Positions 8,380 to 16,881 of a DNA stretch of 55,023 nucleotides are shown piece by piece. The stretch comes from Myxococcota bacterium (GTDB lineage Bacteria > Myxococcota_A > UBA796 > JAJRTE01). The notes beneath the pieces are model-generated. The model ran no database searches. It was not told the DNA's origin and worked only from the letters and a program-made list of their open reading frames with translations. Both the position numbers and the translations under genes were made by a program. The DNA lies in the NCBI GenBank assembly GCA_024278455.1, contig JAJRTE010000152.1, forward strand, positions 1 to 55,023. Reading direction: 5' to 3'. The first letter of the stretch is position 1, and the number at the start of each line of letters is the position of its first letter.

Positions 8380-8529
8380 GACAGCCTCCAGGTTCAAGCA
8401 GACCAGGATGTTTTCCGCCTGGCGCGCTTCACCCGCTTCGCCCCGGGGGCCGGGCACCATGCGGAAACCCTTTCTGTCAACGTTAACACGCGGAGGTTGT
8501 CGAATCAACAACAATGGGGTGGATTCTCG

Positions 8530-9645
8530 CTATCGCCGTTCATGCCGGCCGGATCGGACTGCTGGTGGTGGGTCCGCTTGCCCGGTTGCGCCGGACGGCG
8601 CAACCGTCAACGCGATCTCCTTTCGGTCGCCTTCCCGCAGGACGGTGAGCCGAATCACGTCCCCGGGCCGGCTGCGAGCGAACAGGCGGTCGAGTTGATG
8701 GGAAGTCAGGCAAGGGCGACCGTTGACCGCGACGACCAGGTCGCCCGAAGTGAGGCTCCCCTCCTCTTGAGCCATGGTCGTGGTCCCCGTGACCAGGAGC
8801 CCGGGAGTACGTGCTAGCCGTTCAACTTCGAGCACCGTGATGTCCGGGTAGAACTTCTGGTAGCCCTCGAGAAGAACCATCGAGCGACCCAGATCATCGA
8901 GTCCTGCCATTTTGCGTTCGAGGGAGGTACCGCCGGGAGGCTCGAGTTCGAAGAGGATGTGATGGGTGGCGTAGAAGGAGAACGGTGGTGCCGCATGGGG
9001 TGGAGGCAGCGACAATGCCGTTTCCGCGGCGTCGAGCACGGCCTCGGTGAGCGCCTGGACGAGGCGGCTTGCCACGGGCCAGGGATCCGCGGGGAGTGCA
9101 TCGAGCGGGTCGATGTCCACTTCACCGGATGCCGAGACGATCGGGGTGCGCGGCGAGAAGCGAACCATCTCGACTGACACCCTGGCTCTGATGGCGCGGG
9201 CATGGCGATGCCCGCCCTGCCTCGCTTCCACCGCGGGAAGGTCCCCGGTGCCGGCCGGCACGATCCGGGCTTCCAGCAACGCAACGCCTGCCGGGTCCAC
9301 CCCGTCGCGCCGGATGGCGTCCAGCAGGGTCGGTGTCTCATACAGGCGGGACCCACTCACGGGAAAGCCGCCGAAGTCATCGTGGGCATAGACCATTGCC
9401 CGCCGGCGTCTCACCACCTGTTCGACGATGTGGACCGTCTGAACGTAGGCGTACTCGAGGGACATGCCGGGAAGCCCCTCGAGAGGATAGACGGCAATGG
9501 TCGATACCTGGATCCCGGGAAGGGGATGGACCGTTGTCGTCACGGGATGGGGCGCGCAGCCGAACGAGGCGAGCAAGATCGGCACCGCGGACCACCAGGA
9601 AGCCGGGGAAGGCCGAGCGCTAGCGGCGTGAGGGTCATCGGGCAT
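8530..9645 (-). CDS. Probable lipoprotein with C-terminal PDZ domain
   Basis: A 371-residue protein. From ATG 9645 it has a hydrophobic leader ending in LLASFGC, a plausible though not ideal lipobox. The central part resembles a periplasmic domain of unknown type; it includes an extended hydrophobic strand region and a DIDPLDALPADPW loop. The last ~95 residues form a PDZ domain (EGSLTSGDLVVAVNGRPCL, then SRPGDVIRLTVLREG), so it may bind peptide tails or act as a scaffold. No protease motif is visible. It is 150 bp upstream of the Tat-signal gene on the same strand. Another ATG at 9693 is possible but gives a poorer leader. Confidence 0.75.
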   Translation of the reverse strand: MPDDPHAASARPSPASWWSAVPILLASFGCAPHPVTTTVHPLPGIQVSTIAVYPLEGLPGMSLEYAYVQTVHIVEQVVRRRRAMVYAHDDFGGFPVSGSRLYETPTLLDAIRRDGVDPAGVALLEARIVPAGTGDLPAVEARQGGHRHARAIRARVSVEMVRFSPRTPIVSASGEVDIDPLDALPADPWPVASRLVQALTEAVLDAAETALSLPPPHAAPPFSFYATHHILFELEPPGGTSLERKMAGLDDLGRSMVLLEGYQKFYPDITVLEVERLARTPGLLVTGTTTMAQEEGSLTSGDLVVAVNGRPCLTSHQLDRLFARSRPGDVIRLTVLREGDRKEIALTVAPSGATGQADPPPAVRSGRHERR

Positions 9646-9794
9646 GTCGCGGATAGTCTCCTCGCTGGAAGCTGGTCGCTCGAACTTCTCCATCCTACCA
9701 TGGCCAGTACGAAACGGCCACGACACGGACGGCGGGACCGCGCCGGAGATGGCCACCGGCCGCTGCCTCCCGGGCGGAGGAGGGCACGGAGCGG

Positions 9795-10091
9795 CTACAA
9801 GTCGATCCTGGAGCCGCCCCCACCTCCCGGGGGAAAGATGGGGTTTCCGTCCTTGTCCAGCGGAACTTCGGGCTGGGACGCCAGTGCCTCTCGGATCACG
9901 GAGAAAGCCTGGTCCATGTACTGCTCATCCACGGACACCACGCCCCAGCCGCGCGACAGCCGGAAGGCGATGTCGAGCCCGTCGTTGCCGTACTGCCGTA
10001 TGGTGAACGGAATCCCGGCCTCGCTCAGCGCCTGTTCGATGACGTCGGCCTCGAATCGATCGTCCAACACCACGATTTCCTTGAAGTCCAT
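9795..10091 (-). CDS. DUF2007-like small protein
   Basis: A 98-residue protein, MDFKEIVVLDDRFEADVIEQ onward, whose pattern (a short beta-strand, then a helix recording 'AxVIEQALSEAGIPF') is that of the DUF2007 / putative signal-transducing fold. The C-terminus is a glycine-rich GGGGGS tail. ATG 10091 has a strong GGGAGG ribosome site six bases away. A good sigma-70-like promoter lies 220 bp upstream, giving a long 5' leader of about 210 nt in which I see no gene. Function unknown. Confidence 0.8.
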   Translation of the reverse strand: MDFKEIVVLDDRFEADVIEQALSEAGIPFTIRQYGNDGLDIAFRLSRGWGVVSVDEQYMDQAFSVIREALASQPEVPLDKDGNPIFPPGGGGGSRIDL

Positions 10092-10310
10092 GGTTAGCCT
10101 CCCATTGGGGTTGGCACCTGGAGACGCGACAGGGCGGTCCAACATCGCTCGCCTCCCCGCGCCCCGGTGACGCCGTACCTTGCCTCGAGGACGACGGGGG
10201 ATGACGGCGGCGCGCGCCCGCCGGAGCAGTCCCCTCGGCCGGTACCTGCTCGAGCAATTCACGACTCCCGGGGTGGACCGTGGCGCCGGACGTCTCGAGG
10301 AGATGGGATC

Positions 10311-10338
10311 ATGATACCAGAGCCAGCGCCCCGGTCAA
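10311..10338 (-). promoter_or_regulatory. Sigma-70-like promoter for the DUF2007-like gene
   Basis: Reading leftward: TTGACC (10338-10333), a 16-bp spacer, then TATCAT (10316-10311). Each hexamer is one base off consensus. It starts just after the histidine kinase gene stop and would give a transcript beginning near 10304. Confidence 0.6.
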
Positions 10339-10340
10339 CC

Positions 10341-12593
10341 TCAACCGGGTGTCGTGTCGGGACGTGTCGCCGCAAGGCCTGTCGAGGACGGGAACAGCGG
10401 CAGGTAGACGACGAAGCGCGTGCCTTTCCCCGGGGTGGAATCCACGGCAATCTCGCCTTCGTGGGCCTCCACGAGCCGCTGGCAGATGGCCAGCCCGAGC
10501 CCGGTTCCTCCGGGCTTGGTCGTGACGAATGGGATGAAGACGCGCTCGAGTTGGGCAGCGGTCATGCCCTCTCCCGTATCTTCTACTTCCACGGCGACGC
10601 GATCCAGCGTGGCCTCGCCGACGCGCGTGCCGGTGAACGAACGTCGCGGTGCGCGCCGAGTCCGAACGGTGAGGCGCCCGCCGCGGGGCATGGCCTGCAA
10701 CCCATTCTGGATCAGATTGAGGAGGACCTGTTTCATCTTCTCGGCGTCCACCGGTGCCGGTGGCAAGTCGTCGTCGAACGCCGTATGGAGTTCCACACCA
10801 TCGGGAAGGCCCTGTGCGGCGACCAGGGTGACCGCCTGGGAGACCAACCGGTTGAGATTATGGGCCTCGATCCGGACCTGCAGAGGCCTCGAGTAGTCGA
10901 GGAACTCAGTCACGACAAGGTTGAGCCTGTCGACTTCCTCCATGATGATTTCCACGAATTCCCGGTCCTTTTCTCCAACCTCATCGGCGATGTACTGGGC
11001 CGCGCCACGGATGGCGCCGAGTGGGTTGCGAATCTCGTGGGCCAGGCCGGCTGCCATCTCGCCGAGCGCTGCAAGCCGGTTGCGCTCCTTCATGCGCTGG
11101 ATGGCGTTCGAGTTCTGGATGATCACGCTCGCCTTGTCGGCGATGGACTGGAGCGATCGGAGTTCATCGTGGGTGAAGCCCTCATGGAGCGATTCGTCCT
11201 TGAGGATGACGAACCCGTAGAGCAATCCGTCTCCGCGAAACGGCACCGCAACGTGGGCACCGAGTTTCGAGAGGGCGTTCAAGGCTGCGGACATCTCTTT
11301 CCGTCGTCTCCGTGAACCCTCCATCTCCCGGGCCAGGTCCTCGCTCTCCAGGGGATCCTTGCCATGGAGCAACTCTTCGACGAACGATGTCATCCCGGCG
11401 ACGCCCACTCGAGGCGGCCATCCCTCCGGCCCGGACCTCGCAACGCATACGTAGTCCCTGGACCTCTCGTTCCACAGGAACACCGCGACATGCGTGATCC
11501 GCGGAACACCCGTCAACGCTCCCAGGAAGGCTTTGAGCAGATCCTCTACCGAGAGAATCCGCGGTAGTTCCTTCTCGAGGCGATGGAGGCTGGTCAACAT
11601 CTCGTAGCGGCGGGGGAGGAACATGCGGTGGACGGTCCGCTCGATCCCGGCCCGGAGCGGCTCGTGCAACAGGGAGACCACGCCGGACGCCAGGAATATC
11701 GTAATGGCCAGGTTCGCCCAACTGTTCCTGTCTCCGAACAGTCCGAGAAGAAGACCGTACACGCCACCGATAATCAGGACCTGCGCTCCAAAAATCAACC
11801 CCTTGCTGATCGTCTCATGCAGGTCCAGCAGGCGATAAAGGAGGATGACCTGGGAAAGGAAGGCGATGAACACGAGCTGCGCGAGTCCGCCGACAGGGAA
11901 GCTGATGACTCGAGGCACGAAGTGGTATGCCGCGGCCTGGAAAAGGACGGACACCATCGTCAGGCCGCCCAGCGAGGCCAGCAGGGTCAGCCGCGTTCGC
12001 TCGATCCCGGAGCGTGCCCTGCGGGTCCGGTACAGTACGTTGGCCCAGACGGTTGCGTAGGCAGTGGAGACATAGGCCCCCACGGCCAGGGGGACCAGGT
12101 GCGTGCCCGGCCGGTCGAGCAAGAGACCGAGCAGCCACCTCGAGGTGGACCAGGCCCACCGGACCGGCCCCAGGGAGGGCAGCGCACGCAACCTCGAGGC
12201 GCATTCCTGCGCCACCAGTGCCAGGACGCCCTTCTCTCCGGTCAGGGACAGCGGCTGATACACGAAAACGACCAACAGGGACAGCGCCAGCCACAACGGC
12301 ACCAGCAACGGCTGCAACGCCATGCCTCGAGGCTGCGGTTCGCCGAGCAGTCTCAGGAAGAAGGTCACCGCGGCCGGCGCCGACGCCAGGCCGCCCAGCA
12401 GCAGCACCACGTACCACCCGCGGTTCGGCGTGAGGGAGGTCATGACGAATCCGACATTGGACACCGCGACGATGAGGCAGAAGAACGAAAAGGACCTGAA
12501 GAGGCGATTGTGCCAACCCCGGATGAGCGACGAGACAGCGTGGGTCGTGGCGAGGACAGCCACGAGCATGGCCGTGAGCGTGACATTGTTCAT
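10341..12593 (-). CDS. Membrane GAF sensor histidine kinase
   Basis: A 750-residue protein. About eight hydrophobic segments occupy residues 1-310 (a 7TM/MASE-like sensor region), followed by a GAF-like domain (about 345-495). The kinase core has His519 in GLAHEIRNPLGAIRG, the N-box LNLIQNGLQAM (Asn630), the G1 box EDTGEGM (671-677) and GGTGLGL (695-701). It would autophosphorylate and pass phosphate to a response regulator, but none is encoded nearby. ATG 12593 is chosen; no ribosome site precedes it, and a probable -10 lies only nine bases upstream, so the message may be nearly leaderless. Selenium transferase selA diverges from it. Confidence 0.9.
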   Translation of the reverse strand: MNNVTLTAMLVAVLATTHAVSSLIRGWHNRLFRSFSFFCLIVAVSNVGFVMTSLTPNRGWYVVLLLGGLASAPAAVTFFLRLLGEPQPRGMALQPLLVPLWLALSLLVVFVYQPLSLTGEKGVLALVAQECASRLRALPSLGPVRWAWSTSRWLLGLLLDRPGTHLVPLAVGAYVSTAYATVWANVLYRTRRARSGIERTRLTLLASLGGLTMVSVLFQAAAYHFVPRVISFPVGGLAQLVFIAFLSQVILLYRLLDLHETISKGLIFGAQVLIIGGVYGLLLGLFGDRNSWANLAITIFLASGVVSLLHEPLRAGIERTVHRMFLPRRYEMLTSLHRLEKELPRILSVEDLLKAFLGALTGVPRITHVAVFLWNERSRDYVCVARSGPEGWPPRVGVAGMTSFVEELLHGKDPLESEDLAREMEGSRRRRKEMSAALNALSKLGAHVAVPFRGDGLLYGFVILKDESLHEGFTHDELRSLQSIADKASVIIQNSNAIQRMKERNRLAALGEMAAGLAHEIRNPLGAIRGAAQYIADEVGEKDREFVEIIMEEVDRLNLVVTEFLDYSRPLQVRIEAHNLNRLVSQAVTLVAAQGLPDGVELHTAFDDDLPPAPVDAEKMKQVLLNLIQNGLQAMPRGGRLTVRTRRAPRRSFTGTRVGEATLDRVAVEVEDTGEGMTAAQLERVFIPFVTTKPGGTGLGLAICQRLVEAHEGEIAVDSTPGKGTRFVVYLPLFPSSTGLAATRPDTTPG

Positions 12594-12602
12594 GATTCGC
12601 AA

Positions 12603-12611
12603 AGGATAGCA
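12603..12611 (-). promoter_or_regulatory. Extended -10 element for the histidine kinase gene
   Basis: Leftward TGCTATCCT ends nine bases before the ATG at 12593. With normal spacing, transcription would start two or three bases before the start codon. No -35 is evident. Confidence 0.4.
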
Positions 12612-12655
12612 CAAAACCCGGGGTGCCGCGATCCCGCGCCGGGCGCACACGGTCG

Positions 12656-12664
12656 TGCTATACT
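12656..12664 (+). promoter_or_regulatory. Extended -10 promoter for selA
   Basis: TGCTATACT matches an extended -10 (TGnTATAAT), with no clear -35. It would give a leader of about 50 nt before the selA ATG at 12721. The divergent kinase gene has TGCTATCCT on the other strand, about 50 bp away. Confidence 0.5.
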
Positions 12665-12720
12665 ACGCGACGTTCGCAACCGTGACCCGTCGCTGGTGCC
12701 GCGGCGAGATGGAGAGTCGC

Positions 12721-14142
12721 ATGGATGGTGGACTGAATCGCAGGCTCAGGGCCTTGCCTGCTGTCGGAGAGCTATTGAACCATGCCGAGCTGCAATCGAG
12801 CCCGGCCTGTCCACGGTGGGCCATCGCCGGCGGAGCGCGGGAGGTCCTGTCGGAGGCCCGATCATGGATACGAAAGGGAGGTGACCCGCCCTCCCTGGAG
12901 ACCATTGTCGGGCGCGTTCGCGATCGAGCGCTCGAGCTGGCAGCGCCTCGCCTGGCCCGGGTCGTCAACGCAACCGGCGTCGTCATTCACACCAACCTTG
13001 GCAGGGCGCCCCTGTCCCCGGCCGCCATCGCCCGGGTGGTGGAAGTCGCCGGGACGTACAGCAACCTCGAGTACGACCTGGCGCGGGGACGTCGTGGCTC
13101 CAGGCACGGGATCGCCGCCGACCTCCTGTGCCGGCTGACCGGTGCCGAAGCGGCGATGGTGGTCAACAACAACGCCGCGGCCGTCTTGCTGGCCCTTGGC
13201 GTGCTGGCGACCGGGCGGGAGGTGGTGGTATCCCGGGGCGAGTTGGTCGAGATCGGCGGTTCGTTCCGGATTCCCGACATTCTGCTCCAGAGCGGCTGCC
13301 GGCTCAAGGAAGTGGGAACGACCAACCGGACCCGGCTCGAGGACTACGCTCGAGCGGTGGGGCCTGACACGGCGTTGCTGCTGAAGGTCCACCCATCCAA
13401 CTTCCGTGTCGTCGGTTTCACCGAATCCGTGGCCGCGCCGAACCTGGTGGATCTCGGACGGAAGCTGGGCCTGCCCGTGATGGAAGACCTGGGAAGCGGC
13501 TGTTTCCTGGATCTTGCCCCGCACGGGTTGCCGGGGGAACCCACTGCCGCGCAGAGCGTCGCCGCCGGCCTGGACCTGGTGACCATGAGCGGTGACAAAC
13601 TGCTAGGTGGCCCCCAGGCAGGGATCCTGCTGGGGCGCAAGGAGATCATCGCCGCATGCCGTACCCATCCACTGGCTCGAGCCATCCGGGTGGACAAGAT
13701 GTGCCTCGCCGCGCTCGAGGGTACGCTTCGAAGCTACCTCGATGGGTCCGCCCGGGACGATATCCCCGCCCTTGCCGCGCTGACAGCCCCGATGGGGTCG
13801 ATCGACGTGCGTGCACGAGCCCTGAAGGCCCGGTTGGTCGACTTGGTCCCGGGGACGTGGGTGAGCCTCGAGAGGGACCAGTCTCGAGTCGGTGGGGGGG
13901 CCTTTCCCGCCCGGGAAATCCCCACCACTGTCGTGGCGATACGGCCCCCGGGCGGTGCCGGCCGGATGGAAGCCCACCTCCGGCGCCACCGTCCTCCCGT
14001 CATTGGCAGGCAGCGCGACGGGGCACTGGTACTCGACCCGCGCACGCTTCTCGAGGGCGACGAGGACATCATCGTTTCGGCAGTGAAGAGTTATCGTACC
14101 GGTCTCGAGGACGAGGAGGCAGGCAGTGGCTCGAGCCTGTGA
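12721..14142 (+). CDS. selA: L-seryl-tRNA(Sec) selenium transferase SelA
   Basis: A 473-residue PLP enzyme that converts Ser-tRNA(Sec) to Sec-tRNA(Sec) using selenophosphate. Family landmarks are LRALPAVGELL (9-19), NATGVVIHTNLGRAPLS (83-99), VVNNNAAAVLLAL (147-159) and the PLP-lysine motif SGDKLLGGPQAG with Lys293. Length is normal. ATG 12721 follows GGAGAG at good spacing; ATG 12709 is an alternative. The usual partner selB is not next to it: the following gene encodes a small CxxC protein. selD and selC are also absent from the window, and I found no UGA-containing selenoprotein gene here, so the users of the pathway lie elsewhere. Confidence 0.95.
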   Translation: MDGGLNRRLRALPAVGELLNHAELQSSPACPRWAIAGGAREVLSEARSWIRKGGDPPSLETIVGRVRDRALELAAPRLARVVNATGVVIHTNLGRAPLSPAAIARVVEVAGTYSNLEYDLARGRRGSRHGIAADLLCRLTGAEAAMVVNNNAAAVLLALGVLATGREVVVSRGELVEIGGSFRIPDILLQSGCRLKEVGTTNRTRLEDYARAVGPDTALLLKVHPSNFRVVGFTESVAAPNLVDLGRKLGLPVMEDLGSGCFLDLAPHGLPGEPTAAQSVAAGLDLVTMSGDKLLGGPQAGILLGRKEIIAACRTHPLARAIRVDKMCLAALEGTLRSYLDGSARDDIPALAALTAPMGSIDVRARALKARLVDLVPGTWVSLERDQSRVGGGAFPAREIPTTVVAIRPPGGAGRMEAHLRRHRPPVIGRQRDGALVLDPRTLLEGDEDIIVSAVKSYRTGLEDEEAGSGSSL

Positions 14143-14419
14143 TCGCTGCGGGCGCATCCTGGGGGAGTCGGCGGTGCGCTATGTCGTGGTGATATCCATC
14201 ACCGCGGACGTCCCGGCGGAGCTGGAAATCGATCAAGCGATGGAGGATGTGGAGGCGGAAATAGAGAGGTTGCTCGAGCGGCTTGGGGACATATCCGCGG
14301 AGGAGGCCGAGGCCCAGGTTCATCAAAGAATGGTCTACCTGTTGTGTCCCGACTGCCGGGAGGCATTTGCCGGGGACCCCATTGGAAAGGGCGTGGGATT
14401 TCCCTCTCTGGTGCAATAA
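14126..14419 (+). CDS. Small zinc-ribbon-type CxxC protein
   Basis: A 97-residue protein with an N-terminal CDRCG pair (C5, C8) and a C-terminal CPDC pair, likely joined as one zinc ribbon around an acidic helical middle (MEDVEAEIERLLERLG). The start is GTG 14126, with GAGGAGG six bases upstream, overlapping the end of selA by 17 bp. Translational coupling to SelA suggests a shared transcript. No family name is recognised with confidence. Confidence 0.8.
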   Translation: MARACDRCGRILGESAVRYVVVISITADVPAELEIDQAMEDVEAEIERLLERLGDISAEEAEAQVHQRMVYLLCPDCREAFAGDPIGKGVGFPSLVQ

Positions 14420-14426
14420 TTTGCAC
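14411..14426. promoter_or_regulatory. Palindrome abutting a promoter (candidate operator)
   Basis: GTGCAA-TAAT-TTGCAC is a perfect 6-bp inverted repeat. It spans the stop codon of the preceding gene and ends at the base before a TTGACA -35 box. Confidence 0.45.
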
Positions 14427-14455
14427 TTGACACATTCTCTTGTCCGTCATAATGA
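14427..14455 (+). promoter_or_regulatory. Promoter for the MinD-like / J-RodZ operon
   Basis: A consensus TTGACA (14427-14432), a 17-bp spacer, then an AT-rich TAATGA (14450-14455). This lies in the 112-bp gap before the MinD-like gene. Confidence 0.55.
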
Positions 14456-14531
14456 TAGGGAAAGTTCCGGCGCCCGGGCGGCGTGTCGAACCGGGGGTTG
14501 GCGTGCGGATTGGAACGGACCGGGTGTGTGG

Positions 14532-15509
14532 ATGGAAGACGTGGGGAGAGTTGGGCTGGTGAGTCCGTCGATGACATCGGGTCCTCCCCAGGTCTGGGCG
14601 ATGGCGAGCGGGAAGGGGGGCGTGGGGAGGAGCTTCCTCACCGCGAACCTCGGCCATCTCCTTGCCCGTGACATCGGTCCGGTCACCCTGCTCGACCTCG
14701 ATTTCAACGGAGCCAATCTGCACACGTTTCTGGGCGAGCAGGCCACGAGGGGCGGGGTGGAGGCGTTTCTCCGTGGCGGCGTGCCGTCCCTGGCCGGCGT
14801 CGTGAAGCACCTGGCCATTCCCGGACTCGATTTCGTCCCCGGACCGCTCGAGACGCCCCAGCGCGTTACCGCCCGGGAGTGCACGCGCCTGATCCGCGCG
14901 GTACGAAGACTCGAGACTCCGTGGACGCTGCTCGATCTGCCCGGTGACGCGGGCCGGACCGTGCTCGACCTGTTCATGGCCGCGGACCGGCCGGTGATCG
15001 TGGTCGTGCCCGAGCCCGCGGCGGTCGAGAATGCGCACCGATTCATCAAGCGCGTCTACGTGCGTGTGCTCGACAACCGCTTGCGAGCCGCGGCTATTCG
15101 GGGGGAGGAACGCGAGGAACTGCTCCATGCAGCCGCTGCTCAGCCTCCGGAGCGGTTGCTGAAACGGCTGGAGGACCTGGAAACCGGGCTTGGCGAGCAC
15201 CTTCGTCACGACCTGGAAATGACCACACTGTACCTGATCGTCAACCAGGTTCGCCACCGATCCGACGAAGCGACGGGCCTGTCGATCAAGAATGCCGTGC
15301 AGAGTTACTTCGGAATTTCCGTTTGTCATGTTGGGGCTGTTCCCTTTGATGAAGAAGCTTGGTTGAGCGCTCGAAGGCGGCACCTTCACACGCGCGAGGC
15401 CGTTGGGGACGATCTGGCCGTGCACCTCGAGCAGGTGCTGGCCAGCCTGGTGGAAGGCGTGGAGTTGGTTTCGGCGAGGCAGGCCACGCCTCGCGTTCAA
15501 CTCCTCTGA
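14532..15509 (+). CDS. MinD/ParA-family P-loop ATPase
   Basis: A 325-residue protein with the deviant Walker A ASGKGGVGRS (about 25-34), the signature lysine pair region, a TLLDLDFNGANL Walker A' segment and a TLLDLPGDAG switch. This is the MinD/FlhG/BY-like branch of SIMIBI ATPases that position cellular structures. The C-terminal half is longer and more helical than MinD, with no obvious amphipathic membrane tail. ATG 14532 is taken; GTG 14559, with GGGGAGAG upstream, is equally possible. The adjacent J-domain/RodZ-like gene suggests a cell-shape or positioning role, which is inference. Confidence 0.85.
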   Translation: MEDVGRVGLVSPSMTSGPPQVWAMASGKGGVGRSFLTANLGHLLARDIGPVTLLDLDFNGANLHTFLGEQATRGGVEAFLRGGVPSLAGVVKHLAIPGLDFVPGPLETPQRVTARECTRLIRAVRRLETPWTLLDLPGDAGRTVLDLFMAADRPVIVVVPEPAAVENAHRFIKRVYVRVLDNRLRAAAIRGEEREELLHAAAAQPPERLLKRLEDLETGLGEHLRHDLEMTTLYLIVNQVRHRSDEATGLSIKNAVQSYFGISVCHVGAVPFDEEAWLSARRRHLHTREAVGDDLAVHLEQVLASLVEGVELVSARQATPRVQLL

Positions 15510-15594
15510 ACAGAACCTGGTTCGCGACCGGACCTCGTGGCCCATCGCCGCGAACGTGACGGTCGCATGGCACCGATAGAGGACATCGTCATTC

Positions 15595-16881
15595 ATGAAG
15601 TTCGTGAACAAGAACTACTATGAGATCCTCGATGTAGAGCCGGATGCCAGTGAGGAAGAAATCAGAAGAGCGTATCAACTCGTACGCGGCACGTGGAACC
15701 CGGATTCGATCGCCGTGTACAGCCTCTATACGCCCGAGGAAAACGACGCCATCGGTCACAAGATCGAGGAGGCGTTCCACATCCTGTCCAACGCGGAACG
15801 TCGTGCCAGCTACGACCGTTTCATGCGGGAAGTCGACCGTATCCCGCCGCACATCGCGACCCCTTCCGAGTTCTGGGATTTCGCCCATGGCATCGCACCG
15901 CCGGAGGAGGAGGACGGCATCGAGGACGTCACCGACCTTCTCTCCGAATCCGAGGTCGCTTCCGGCGAGATGGAAGGAGATGTCTTGTTGGAGGCCGCCG
16001 GGGGCGAGGGCCGGGCGTTCAGCCAGGTCGCGTCGCCCGAAGCCGCCGGGGGCGAGGTTCGGCCGGACAGGGCGGGCCTCGAGGTACGCCATGACCCCGG
16101 CCCGGACCCGGCCGAGTTCGAGCGTGCGGACTCCGGCATCACCCCTGACCATCGCCAGCGGAGTCGCACCCATGAGCTGACGCCCGAAAGGTTGCATTCG
16201 GCCGGCTTGAGCCTCGAGCCGGCGAGTGGAGGACGCGACCCGCGACCCGGGCAGGGTGTCGCCGAACGCTCGAGGCAGGTCCGCGAGCGCAGGGTCGAGT
16301 TGCCTCCTGCCCATGCGCCTCGAGCCGGGCGAGTGCCACCTGCTCCGGCCGCACCCCCGGACGCCGGCGCCGACCCGGGTGCAAGGAGTGCGGGACAGAA
16401 GGCCGCGCGCGTTGATGACCGGGGCCGCGCCGCAACACCCGGCCACCGTCCTTCGGGTGCGAAGGGTGTTCACGGGGCAGAGACCACGACCGTTGCTCGG
16501 CGCTGGACCAAGAGCTATTCCAGGCCGTTGCGGGTGCCGTCTCCCCTTCCAGACCGCCCGATTCCCGAAGAGATGATGGCAAGGCTCCTGGCAGAACACG
16601 GGTACTCCGGCGCGTTGCTCGAGGCCGTCCGGGAATTCAAGCAGATACGTCTCGAGGAAATCAGCGACCGGACCAAGATTCAGAAGACCTACCTGCGGTT
16701 CCTCGAGGAGGAACGGTTCGACACGCTTCCGGCTCGAGTCTACGTCGAAGGATTCGTTTCCCAGTATGCCAGGCTCCTCCGGCTGGATGCCAAACGGGTC
16801 TCCGAAGGCTACATGGCACGTTACGACCGCAAGATGTCGCCCACACCTCCCCCCGAAGACACCAGGTCGGATGACTCCTGA
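15595..16881 (+). CDS. J-domain protein fused to RodZ-type helix-turn-helix
   Basis: A 428-residue protein in three parts. Residues 5-80 form a DnaJ J domain (NYYEILDVEPDASEEEIRRAY), but the HPD triad that stimulates DnaK reads NPD (35-37). Residues about 105-310 are a disordered, Pro/Glu/Arg-rich linker. Residues about 325-415 match the RodZ N-terminal HTH (IRLEEISDRTKIQKTYLRFLEEE, then LPARVYVEGFVSQYARLL), which in RodZ binds MreB. No membrane segment is visible. It follows the MinD-like gene by 85 bp and overlaps rluD by 11 bp. Without the HPD His it may not activate DnaK, so it is more likely an adaptor. Confidence 0.85.
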   Translation: MKFVNKNYYEILDVEPDASEEEIRRAYQLVRGTWNPDSIAVYSLYTPEENDAIGHKIEEAFHILSNAERRASYDRFMREVDRIPPHIATPSEFWDFAHGIAPPEEEDGIEDVTDLLSESEVASGEMEGDVLLEAAGGEGRAFSQVASPEAAGGEVRPDRAGLEVRHDPGPDPAEFERADSGITPDHRQRSRTHELTPERLHSAGLSLEPASGGRDPRPGQGVAERSRQVRERRVELPPAHAPRAGRVPPAPAAPPDAGADPGARSAGQKAARVDDRGRAATPGHRPSGAKGVHGAETTTVARRWTKSYSRPLRVPSPLPDRPIPEEMMARLLAEHGYSGALLEAVREFKQIRLEEISDRTKIQKTYLRFLEEERFDTLPARVYVEGFVSQYARLLRLDAKRVSEGYMARYDRKMSPTPPPEDTRSDDS

